Assembly (NCBI GenBank): GCA_023141985.1
Contig: JAGLKH010000044.1
Coordinates: 1-23,554 of the forward strand
Direction: 5' to 3'
Source: Flavobacteriaceae bacterium
Lineage (GTDB): Bacteria; Bacteroidota; Bacteroidia; Flavobacteriales; Flavobacteriaceae
Length of the DNA: 23,554 nucleotides
Positions 8,003-15,015 of this stretch are shown here, piece after piece. Position 1 is the stretch's first letter, and every line of letters starts with the position of its first letter. The notes beneath the pieces are model-generated. The model saw only the letters and a program-made list of their open reading frames with translations, made no database searches and was not told where the DNA came from. The translations under genes were made by a program, and so were the position numbers.

Positions 8003-9181
8003 ATGAGTAAAGTAAAATGGGTTCTTCCAATAATTGTCATTTCTCAATTTTGTTGTACCTCTTTATGGTTTGCCGGTAACGGTGTTATGAATGATTTGGT
8101 AAATACATTTCATCTCAATGCAACTGCTTTAGGTTATTTAACATCAGCCGTACAATTTGGGTTTATAACAGGAACTTTAATTTTTGCCCTTTTAACGATT
8201 GCTGATCGTTTTTCACCATCTAAAGTTTTCTTTTTTTGTGCATTGATTGGTGGAGCTTTTAATTTGGGAACCATCTTGGATAACAATACGCTGTCCAGTT
8301 TATTATCTTTTAGGTTTCTTACAGGTTTTTTCCTGGCTGGAATTTATCCGGTTGGCATGAAAATAGCAGCAGATTATTTTCAAGAAGGGCTAGGGAAATC
8401 GTTAGGTTTTTTAGTTGGCGCATTGGTTATCGGAACTGCATTTCCGCATTTATTAAAAGGATTTACTTCTGCATTTCCTTGGCGATTAGTTATAATAATC
8501 ACTTCGTCAATTGCTTGTTTTGGTGGTATCATTATGCTTCTATTTGTTCCAAATGGCCCATTTAGAAAACAAAGTCAGAAACTCGATTTTAAAGCATGGT
8601 TAACAGTTTTTAAGAATAAAGAGTTTCGTTCTGCAGCATTCGGATATTTTGGACATATGTGGGAACTCTACGCCTTTTGGGCTTTTGTTCCTGTAATTTT
8701 AGGAAATTATTTAATTACCCATCCCGAAGTTAACATAAGTATTCCGCTCTGGTCGTTTATTATTATTGGTGTAGGAGGAATATCTTGTGTTATTGGCGGT
8801 TATTTATCTAGCTCATATGGCACTAAGAAAGTTGCTTTTTCGGCATTACTCATGTCATGTGTATGTTGCCTTATTTCGCCATTAATTTTTGGGTTTGACT
8901 CTATTTTATTATTGCTGTTATTTCTAATTTTTTGGGGAATGGTTGTCATTGCAGACTCACCATTGTTTTCAACACTTGTTGCTCATAATGCCATACAAAA
9001 ATTTAAGGGTACGGCCTTAACTATTGTAAATTGCATTGGTTTTGCTATTACAATTCTTAGCATTCAATTAATAAATTATCTTAGTGTAAATTGGAATCCT
9101 AATTATATATATATGATTTTAGCTATTGGTCCAATATTAGGACTGTTTGCCCTTTATGATAAAAAAGACTTAAAACTATGA
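8003..9181 (+). CDS. MFS transporter
   Basis: 392 residues with about twelve hydrophobic segments over the whole length and a central hydrophilic loop (about 190-205, RKQSQKLDFK), the normal size and plan of a major facilitator superfamily permease. The N-terminal segment WVLPIIVISQFCCTSLWFAG and the motif-A-like ADRFSPSKVFF after helix 2 support this. Its stop overlaps the start of the following PLP enzyme by 4 bp (ATGA, 9178-9181). Translation is therefore probably coupled, and the transported compound is likely related to that enzyme's substrate, perhaps a D-amino acid or beta-hydroxy amino acid. Substrate specificity is inferred from context only. Confidence 0.88.
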   Translation: MSKVKWVLPIIVISQFCCTSLWFAGNGVMNDLVNTFHLNATALGYLTSAVQFGFITGTLIFALLTIADRFSPSKVFFFCALIGGAFNLGTILDNNTLSSLLSFRFLTGFFLAGIYPVGMKIAADYFQEGLGKSLGFLVGALVIGTAFPHLLKGFTSAFPWRLVIIITSSIACFGGIIMLLFVPNGPFRKQSQKLDFKAWLTVFKNKEFRSAAFGYFGHMWELYAFWAFVPVILGNYLITHPEVNISIPLWSFIIIGVGGISCVIGGYLSSSYGTKKVAFSALLMSCVCCLISPLIFGFDSILLLLLFLIFWGMVVIADSPLFSTLVAHNAIQKFKGTALTIVNCIGFAITILSIQLINYLSVNWNPNYIYMILAIGPILGLFALYDKKDLKL

Positions 9182-10275
9182 TTATAAAACCAACCTTAAT
9201 TCTTGATGTAGAAAAATGCAAGACAAACATTGCAAAAATGTATGCTCGCGCACAAAAATATAATGTAACATTGCGACCACATTTTAAAACACATCAGTCT
9301 TTAGAAATTGGCAGATGGTTTAAAGACATTGGTGTTGTTAAAATAACAGTTTCTTCATTAGAAATGGCTGAGTATTTTTCTACAGATTGGAATGACATAA
9401 CTGTTGCCTTTCCAGTAAACATCCTTGAAATAGAAACCATAAATACACTTGCAGAGAAAGTCCAACTTAATGTTTTGATAGAATCAAAAGAAACAGCACA
9501 ATTTCTAAACAAAAATCTAAAATATAAAATTAATTTCTTTATTAAAATTAACATTGGAAATAACAGAACCGGTCTTGCCTATTCTGATGCAGAGTCCATT
9601 GAAAATATACTAGAATTAACAAAAGATTCTGCTGTTTTGAACTTTAAAGGGTTTTTAGGACATGCAGGTCAAACTTATGCTTGCAAAGGTGAAAGCGAAA
9701 TTATTGAGGCACATAAAAAAAGTAAAAGTAAACTTGTGCGATTAAAAGACATTTTTAAGACACGATATCCTGATTTAATACTTTCATATGGTGATACACC
9801 AAGTTGTAGCATTGCAGAAGATTTTTTAGGAATTGATGAGATTAGGCCAGGAAATTTTGTGTTTTACGATGTAATGCAATTACAAATTGGTGCTTGTAAT
9901 GTTGAAGATATTGCAGTGGCCATGGCTTGTCCAATTGTCGCTATTCATGAGAGCAGAAACGAAATTGTGATTTATGGTGGAGGTATTCATTTTTCAAAGG
10001 AAAGGATTGAAGATTCGCAATACGGAACAATATATGGTCTCATTGTGCAAAAAGATGGTAATGCTTGGGGTAACTTAATTCCAGGCATGTATATAAAAGG
10101 ATTATCGCAAGAACATGGAATTATTAAAGTTCCTAAATCTGAAATAAATAATTATTCCATAGGAGATGTACTATTGGTCCTTCCTGTGCATTCATGTATG
10201 ACCGCTAACTTAATGAAAACGTATTTGACAACAAAAAATGATATTATTAAAATGTTTGATCATTTAAACAATTAA
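9178..10275 (+). CDS. D-threonine aldolase/D-serine dehydratase-like PLP enzyme
   Basis: 365 residues of the alanine-racemase-fold (type III) PLP family that includes D-threonine aldolase and eukaryotic DSD1 D-serine dehydratase. The N-terminal barrel carries RPHFKTH with the expected PLP lysine Lys37. IKINIGNNRTGL, the FLGHAGQTY segment and GDTPS (about 204-208) fit the PLP-phosphate pocket. The C-terminal barrel ends with PVHSCMTANL, where His338 and Cys340 match the metal-binding HxC pair of this family. It should cleave or dehydrate a D-beta-hydroxy amino acid; aldolase and dehydratase cannot be told apart here. It overlaps the MFS gene by 4 bp. Its TAA stop shares the palindrome TTAA with the stop of the convergent dehydrogenase gene. 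Confidence 0.9.
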   Translation: MIIKPTLILDVEKCKTNIAKMYARAQKYNVTLRPHFKTHQSLEIGRWFKDIGVVKITVSSLEMAEYFSTDWNDITVAFPVNILEIETINTLAEKVQLNVLIESKETAQFLNKNLKYKINFFIKINIGNNRTGLAYSDAESIENILELTKDSAVLNFKGFLGHAGQTYACKGESEIIEAHKKSKSKLVRLKDIFKTRYPDLILSYGDTPSCSIAEDFLGIDEIRPGNFVFYDVMQLQIGACNVEDIAVAMACPIVAIHESRNEIVIYGGGIHFSKERIEDSQYGTIYGLIVQKDGNAWGNLIPGMYIKGLSQEHGIIKVPKSEINNYSIGDVLLVLPVHSCMTANLMKTYLTTKNDIIKMFDHLNN

Positions 10276-10955
10276 GGTGTAGTACTTGAAACTTGAAGCA
10301 GCTTTCCATTATAGTATTTATTTCCGTTTATAGAAAACTCATAAATATATTCAGCCATCTCTTTAGCAGTAATTGGCGCTTTATAACCTGGAAATGCTTC
10401 TTCTAACATTTCGGTTTGTACAGCACCAAGGGCTAAAACATTAAACGAAGTCCCTGTGTTTTTATATTCTTCGGCTAATAGTTCGGTTAAGGTAATTACT
10501 GCACCTTTACTTGAGCTGTAAGCTGCTAATCCTGAAAATTTTAAACTGCCTTGTACACCGCCCATTGAGCTTATTGTCACCACATGGCTGTCTTTTTTCA
10601 TAAATGGAATAACAACTCGTGTCATTTCGGCTACCCCAAAGACATTTGTTTTGTAAACCTGTTCAAAATCTTCAATTGAAGTTTCAGCAAAAGGTTTATT
10701 TAATAAGATTCCTGCATTATTAATAAGAATGTCTACTTGTTTCCATTCTTCTTTTATGAATGTTCTAACTCTTTGATAGTCTTCAACTTTACATAAATCG
10801 AACGAAAAAGATATTACATTATTTAAATTCAGATTAGAAATGGGATCAGAACTTCTAGATAATGCCAAAACATTATGTCCCACATTGGCAAACAGTTTAA
10901 CCAATTCAAAACCAATGCCCCTACTTGTTCCTGTTATAATAACATTCTTACTCAT
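10272..10955 (-). CDS. Short-chain dehydrogenase/reductase (SDR)
   Basis: 227 residues, a classical SDR. The NAD(P)-binding motif TGTSRGIG is at residues 8-15, NNAG at 79-82, the catalytic serine in ISSMGG at 129-130, and YSSSK with Tyr146 and Lys150. An Arg shortly after the first strand region (ALSRSS, R34) hints at NADPH preference, but this is inference. The substrate is unknown. The ATG lies inside the last codons of the upstream M28 peptidase gene (8-base overlap, 10948-10955), so the two are one transcription unit. Its stop overlaps the stop of the opposing PLP-enzyme gene, leaving no room for a terminator between the converging units. Confidence 0.92.
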   Translation of the reverse strand: MSKNVIITGTSRGIGFELVKLFANVGHNVLALSRSSDPISNLNLNNVISFSFDLCKVEDYQRVRTFIKEEWKQVDILINNAGILLNKPFAETSIEDFEQVYKTNVFGVAEMTRVVIPFMKKDSHVVTISSMGGVQGSLKFSGLAAYSSSKGAVITLTELLAEEYKNTGTSFNVLALGAVQTEMLEEAFPGYKAPITAKEMAEYIYEFSINGNKYYNGKLLQVSSTTP

Positions 10956-11892
10956 ACATTTTAATTTCTTTTGTTGAAGTATTACTCATAGTTTCTATAG
11001 CCGGAATAATCTTATTTATTAAAATTGCCATATGCTCATAATCCATTTTATCTGCTTCGTCATCTACGTGATGATAGAAATCATAGTTTGACAAATCGCA
11101 TGATGATATAGTTTGACAAGGCAGCTTAAATTCATTATAAAAAGGGTAATTATCTGATCTTCTGAATAAATTATATTTCTTAGAAACCTCAGACTTACCA
11201 ATTAGATTACTGCCTATATACTCATTTATTTTTGTTGCCATGTTTGATAAATCAAAACCTGTAACAAATGCGTCGTAGTCTCTATCCTTAAAAGGAACGC
11301 CAATCATTTCAATATTTACCATCGTATATAAATCGACATTTTGTAACTTCAATTTTTCTGCCAAATGTTTAGACCCTAACAAACCTTTTTCTTCAGCCGA
11401 AAATAAGACAAACATTAAACTTCGTTTATTATTTTTCTTCTCCGAAAAATAATTTGCCATAGCAATAACTGCAGCTGTTCCAGATGCATTATCATTAGCT
11501 CCATTTCCAATAGAATCATTTTCTACGATTTTGGCCCTATAACCAATATGATCATAGTGTGCTCCAATAATAATAACCTCATCTTTTAACATAGCATCAT
11601 TGCCTTCAAGAAAACCAACAATATTAAAAGCTTCTAAACTGTCGACTTTAAAATTATCGCGATACGAATTAAAATAAGGTTTTAGTCCGTAAGTTTCGAA
11701 TTTTTCTTCAAGGAATTTTGCAGATACATTGATACCTTCGCTACCTGTATCTCTTCCTTGAATCTCATCTGAAGCAAGGTAGGTTACAATCTCTTTAACC
11801 TGATTGCTTGTTATTGATATTAATTTTGATTCTTGTACTGTCTTACAACTAAATAATGTAGTAAGGAGACTAAAAATAATAATTTTTTTCAT
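10948..11892 (-). CDS. M28-family zinc peptidase lipoprotein
   Basis: 314 residues from ATG at 11890-11892. The frame extends upstream to a TTG at 11937, but only the internal ATG gives a proper lipoprotein signal, MKKIIIFSLLTTLFSC with lipobox LFSC and lipidated Cys16. The mature part is a single M28 peptidase domain. Ligands visible are His112 in GAHYDHIG, Asp134 in GANDNASG, Glu167/Glu168 in FSAEEKG, Glu195 in NIEMIG (Asp in many relatives) and His274/275 in YHHVDD. It should be an aminopeptidase-type exopeptidase held on the periplasmic or outer face of a membrane. No PA domain is present. It overlaps the SDR start by 8 bases and is preceded by a TATCTTTA -7 box. Confidence 0.92.
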   Translation of the reverse strand: MKKIIIFSLLTTLFSCKTVQESKLISITSNQVKEIVTYLASDEIQGRDTGSEGINVSAKFLEEKFETYGLKPYFNSYRDNFKVDSLEAFNIVGFLEGNDAMLKDEVIIIGAHYDHIGYRAKIVENDSIGNGANDNASGTAAVIAMANYFSEKKNNKRSLMFVLFSAEEKGLLGSKHLAEKLKLQNVDLYTMVNIEMIGVPFKDRDYDAFVTGFDLSNMATKINEYIGSNLIGKSEVSKKYNLFRRSDNYPFYNEFKLPCQTISSCDLSNYDFYHHVDDEADKMDYEHMAILINKIIPAIETMSNTSTKEIKMYE

Positions 11893-11912
11893 TATTGAAT
11901 ATTGTTTGCTGC

Positions 11913-11920
11913 TAAAGATA
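11913..11920 (-). promoter_or_regulatory. Candidate -7 box TATCTTTA of the M28-SDR operon
   Basis: TATCTTTA on the minus strand differs from TAnnTTTG only in the last base and ends 20 bases before the peptidase ATG. The only TTG upstream lies 14 bases away, which is short, so the -33 element is unclear. This position also supports the ATG at 11892 as the start, because the longer frame would begin upstream of the promoter. Confidence 0.4.
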
Positions 11921-12023
11921 AAAAAATCATAATACAATAGGTTTTTGATTTATAAGATTCTTAAAAGTCTAAGTAATAAATAAATTCCTCAAAATTCATT
12001 AACTTGTAGAAAAATAGACAATC

Positions 12024-13130
12024 ATGCCAATTTATATGGATCGCCATGATGTTCCTGATTCGGTTACATCAGAAACTTTGGCACAAATACATCAGGAAGA
12101 TTTAAAAATTGAACATAAGTTTGGTTGTCGTGGTTTTACCTATTGGTTTGATAACGAGAGAAAAACAGCCTTTTGTTTAATTGAAGCCCCTAATAAGGGA
12201 GCTCTTAAAAAGATGCATGCTGAAGCACATGGTGATATTCCCAATAGTATTATTGAAGTGGATGGAGCAATTGTAGAGTCCTTTTTAGGTAGAATTTCAG
12301 ATCCTGAAAAAGCACAAAACACTGAACTAAATATTATTGATGATCCAGCTTTTAGGGTAATTATGCTCATTGAAACAAGCAATTATCTCAATAGAATAGA
12401 GGCTAATCAATTTAGTGTTTTTACACAAAAATTTCATAATAGCGTATCTAAAACACTGAAACAATTTAAAGGTAGAATTGTCAGGCAGGATAACAATAGT
12501 TATTTAGTGTCTTTTAAATCTGTTACAAATGCAGTGTTATGTGCTTTAAAAGTTCAGTCAAATTTTAAATATATTACGCCAAAATTTGATTTACCAAACA
12601 GAAAATTAAAGATAGGTTTAGGATCTGGAATACCAGTTACCGATAAGGATAATATTTTTGAAGATGCTATAAATTTAGCCACACATATGTGTGAAGTTGT
12701 TAAAGATCAAATAGTAATTTCTTCAGAAGTAAAATCACTCTATGAAAATGAAAACAGGAATTCTTTTATAAATAAAGAACATATAAGAACACTAAAACCA
12801 TCAGAAGAAAAATTCTTAACCCATTTAATGAAATTTGTTGAAAAAATATGGAATGATCATACTTTTAATGTAAATGATTTTAGTAAAGCCTTAGGTTATA
12901 GCAAATCTCAAGTTTATAGAAAATTAATATCTCTTACCGGTAAGTCTGCTAATAACTTTATAAAAGAGTTTAGATTACACAGAGCATTGAATTTATTACA
13001 TCAACAAAAAGGCAATATTTCTGAAATTGCTTTTGAAACCGGATTTAACAGTCCCGCATACTTTTCTAAATGTTTCTTTAATAAATATGGAATTCTTCCT
13101 TCAAAATATATTCAGCAGCATATAAAATAA
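12024..13130 (+). CDS. DUF4242 - cyclase-like - AraC HTH transcription factor
   Basis: 368 residues in three parts. Residues 1-92 are a DUF4242 (nickel-binding-type) domain of the form that begins MPxYMDxH and contains FCLIEAP and HAEAHG. Residues about 108-246 follow the class III nucleotide cyclase fold: VIMLIETSNYL, KGRIVRQDNNSYLVSF, LKIGLGSG, DAINLATHM. The first metal aspartate is Glu117 and the GDG turn reads Asn-Asn-Ser at 157-159, so it is probably not catalytic. Residues about 265-368 are an AraC/XylS double helix-turn-helix (FSKALGYSKSQVYRKL and ISEIAFETGFNSPAYFSKCF). It is therefore a cytoplasmic regulator sensing a ligand or metal through two domains. A DUF4242 lipoprotein gene follows after 158 bases that contain a likely operator, so that gene is the obvious target. 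Confidence 0.85.
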   Translation: MPIYMDRHDVPDSVTSETLAQIHQEDLKIEHKFGCRGFTYWFDNERKTAFCLIEAPNKGALKKMHAEAHGDIPNSIIEVDGAIVESFLGRISDPEKAQNTELNIIDDPAFRVIMLIETSNYLNRIEANQFSVFTQKFHNSVSKTLKQFKGRIVRQDNNSYLVSFKSVTNAVLCALKVQSNFKYITPKFDLPNRKLKIGLGSGIPVTDKDNIFEDAINLATHMCEVVKDQIVISSEVKSLYENENRNSFINKEHIRTLKPSEEKFLTHLMKFVEKIWNDHTFNVNDFSKALGYSKSQVYRKLISLTGKSANNFIKEFRLHRALNLLHQQKGNISEIAFETGFNSPAYFSKCFFNKYGILPSKYIQQHIK

Positions 13131-13157
13131 TCCTTTTTCGTTCATTTTTTCAACAAT

Positions 13158-13195
13158 GGTTCAAATGTGTTATTATTTGAACCAAATGTGTAATT
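13158..13195. promoter_or_regulatory. Likely AraC-type operator (21-bp direct repeat plus inverted repeat)
   Basis: CAAATGTGTNATT occurs at 13162-13174 and 13183-13195, 12 of 13 bases identical and exactly 21 bp apart, two helical turns. This is the spacing of paired half-sites bound by AraC-family proteins. Overlapping it is a perfect 9-bp inverted repeat, GGTTCAAAT at 13158-13166 and ATTTGAACC at 13175-13183. It ends about 20 bases before the candidate -7 box of the DUF4242 lipoprotein gene. No T-run follows, so it is not a good terminator for the regulator gene. Confidence 0.55.
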
Positions 13196-13214
13196 CATTG
13201 TTTTTTCTTCCCAA

Positions 13215-13222
13215 TACTTTTA
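13215..13222 (+). promoter_or_regulatory. Candidate -7 box TACTTTTA of the DUF4242 lipoprotein gene
   Basis: TACTTTTA is one base from TAnnTTTG and lies 67 bases before the ATG. The nearest TTG (13198-13200) is only 14 bases upstream. A poor -33 element fits a promoter that depends on an activator bound at the adjacent direct repeat. Confidence 0.35.
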
Positions 13223-13242
13223 CTATATGAATTTAAAAGTTC

Positions 13243-13262
13243 TATTCTAAAGCATTAGAATA
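13243..13262 (+). repeat. Perfect 8-bp inverted repeat in the leader of 13289
   Basis: TATTCTAA (13243-13250) and TTAGAATA (13255-13262) are separated by the loop AGCA. In the transcript this would be a small hairpin in the 5' leader, 27 bases before the start codon. It might affect mRNA stability or be a protein-binding palindrome. Confidence 0.4.
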
Positions 13263-13288
13263 ATTATTAATCTAAAAAACAACAACCA

Positions 13289-13681
13289 ATGAAAACATTA
13301 AAAACAGTACTCGTTTTAGTAATTGCCCTAACGACCTTTAATTGTGCAAACAATGAAACATCAGTAGCAGACCAATTAAGAGCTGATGCTGCGGAAGCTA
13401 ACAAAAATATGTATGTAATAGAAAGAGAAATTGCAGGTGCAGGAAATTTAACTGCTGAAGAATTGAAAGCAATTTCTCAAACATCTTGTGGCGTATTAGA
13501 TAAAATGGGATCTGATATTGAGTGGCTACACAGTTATGTAACCGGAGATAAAATTTATTGTGTTTACATGGCAACAAGTGAAGAATTAGTAAGAGACCAT
13601 GCAAAGCAAGGAGGTTTTCCAGCCAATTCGGTTGCTGCAGTAGGGACTATAATTGATCCAAAAACAGCAGGAGATAAGTAA
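13289..13681 (+). CDS. DUF4242-domain lipoprotein
   Basis: 130 residues. The N-terminus MKTLKTVLVLVIALTTFNC is a lipoprotein signal with Cys19 as the lipid site, so the product is membrane-anchored outside the cytoplasm. Residues about 41-125 form a DUF4242 domain of the subtype that starts YVIEREIAGAG and includes AISQTSCGVL, WLHSYVTGDKIYCVY and HAKQGGFPAN. DUF4242 has a ferredoxin-like fold and one studied member (SCO4226) binds nickel, but the function of this subtype is unknown. The preceding regulator carries a DUF4242 domain of another subtype, so the two genes are probably functionally linked. It has its own leader and candidate promoter and is followed by a strong terminator. Confidence 0.88.
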   Translation: MKTLKTVLVLVIALTTFNCANNETSVADQLRADAAEANKNMYVIEREIAGAGNLTAEELKAISQTSCGVLDKMGSDIEWLHSYVTGDKIYCVYMATSEELVRDHAKQGGFPANSVAAVGTIIDPKTAGDK

Positions 13682-13707
13682 TTATTTTTATCCTGTAGAA
13701 TGATCCT

Positions 13708-13745
13708 AATAACCCATCACAAATTATGATGGGTTATTTTATTTA
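13708..13745 (+). terminator. Rho-independent-type terminator after the DUF4242 lipoprotein gene
   Basis: AATAACCCATCA (13708-13719) pairs perfectly with TGATGGGTTATT (13727-13738) around a 7-base loop, and a T-rich tail (TTATTT) follows. It starts 27 bases after the stop. It lies 29 bases beyond the end of the opposing E2 gene, but the minus-strand side has no T-run. Confidence 0.85.
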
Positions 13746-13773
13746 GAATTTTTAGTTTTGAATAATTACAAAT

Positions 13774-15012
13774 CTAAACCAACATCGTTACAGGATTCTC
13801 AATATAGCCTTGTAATGTTTGAAGGAACAATGATCCTGTTACCCCATCAACTGTTCTATGGTCACAAGCCATTGATAATTTCATAGTATTACCAACCACA
13901 ATTTGTCCGTTTTTAACCACTGGTTTTTGTACAATAGTTCCGACTGAAAGAATTGCGGAATTTGGCTGATTGATAATCGATGTAAAACTTTCTATACCAA
14001 ACATTCCAAGATTTGAAATCGTAAATGTACTACCCTCCATTTCTTGAGGAGTTAATTTTTTGTTTCTTGCTCTAACTGCATAATCTTTAACAGCAGCTCC
14101 TATTTGTGGTAAGGATTGTTCGTTTGCAAAACGTAAAACAGGAACTACTAAACCATCTTCAACAGCAACAGCCACACCAATATGCACATGATTATTTAAT
14201 CGCATTTTATCGTCAAACCACTGTGAATTCACCTGTGGATGTTGACGTAATGCTAAAGCACAGGCTTTAACAATCATATCGTTAAACGAAATTTTAGTAT
14301 CTGGAATGGAGTTGAATTGTTGGCGGAATGCAATAGCATTATCCATATCAAATTCAACATTAAGATAGTAATGAGGTGCAGAGAATTTAGAATTTGTCAA
14401 AGATCTTGCAATTGCCTTACGCATTTGGGAGTTTTTAACCTCATCGAAATCTTCTTGTCCTGAAGCCACAAACTTGGCAACAGGTGCTGTAGATTGCGAT
14501 ACTGAAGCTAGATTGAAATTCTCTATGTCTCTTTTTATAATTCTTCCGTGTTCGCCTGAACCTTGAATATTTGAAATATCAATACCTCTATCTTCAGCTA
14601 ATTTTTTAGCTAATGGTGAAGCAATAACACGACCGTTAGACGTTGAAACTGCCACAGGAGCCGATTCAACAATTGGTGTTGGAATTGGTGCTACAACTTT
14701 CTCTTTAGCAGGTGCTTCTTCTGGCTTTGTGTTATTTGCTTTAAAATCTTTGATCAAAGCATCGACATCTTCATTTTTGTCACCAATAATTGCAAGCAAT
14801 GAATCTACAAGAGCCGTTTCGCCTTCTTGGATACCAATAAATAACAATGTGCCTTCGTTAAAAGATTCGAATTCCATTGTTGCTTTATCAGTTTCAATTT
14901 CTGCAAGAATATCGCCTTCAGAAATAGTATCACCTACTTTTTTCAACCAAGTAGCGACAGTACCTTCTTCCATGGTATCACTTAAACGTGGCATTTTAAT
15001 TATTTCTGCCAT
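13774..15012 (-). CDS. pdhC: Pyruvate dehydrogenase E2, dihydrolipoamide acetyltransferase
   Basis: 412 residues. The lipoyl domain (about 1-78) has the swinging-arm lysine Lys43 in ETDKATMEF. An Ala/Pro-rich linker (about 98-125) follows, then the E3-binding domain (about 127-165, RVIASPLAKKLAEDRG and GSGEHGRIIKRDI), then the acyltransferase core (about 190-412) with the catalytic DHRTVDG motif, His385. It accepts the acetyl group made by E1 and passes it to CoA. Only one lipoyl domain is present, whereas many flavobacterial E2 proteins as I recall them are about 540-560 residues with two. The gene starts 3 bases after the pdhA stop, so the two are co-transcribed. The acetoin or branched-chain version is less likely. 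Confidence 0.93.
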   Translation of the reverse strand: MAEIIKMPRLSDTMEEGTVATWLKKVGDTISEGDILAEIETDKATMEFESFNEGTLLFIGIQEGETALVDSLLAIIGDKNEDVDALIKDFKANNTKPEEAPAKEKVVAPIPTPIVESAPVAVSTSNGRVIASPLAKKLAEDRGIDISNIQGSGEHGRIIKRDIENFNLASVSQSTAPVAKFVASGQEDFDEVKNSQMRKAIARSLTNSKFSAPHYYLNVEFDMDNAIAFRQQFNSIPDTKISFNDMIVKACALALRQHPQVNSQWFDDKMRLNNHVHIGVAVAVEDGLVVPVLRFANEQSLPQIGAAVKDYAVRARNKKLTPQEMEGSTFTISNLGMFGIESFTSIINQPNSAILSVGTIVQKPVVKNGQIVVGNTMKLSMACDHRTVDGVTGSLFLQTLQGYIENPVTMLV

Positions 15013-15015
15013 AAC

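Noticed and set aside
10948..11937. Longer N-terminus of the M28 peptidase starting at TTG 11937
   Set aside because: It would hide the lipoprotein signal that begins at ATG 11892 and would start upstream of the likely -7 box; the shorter form is preferred.
13158..13183. Inverted repeat after the AraC-type gene as its terminator
   Set aside because: No T-tract follows on either strand, and the overlapping 21-bp direct repeat fits an operator better.
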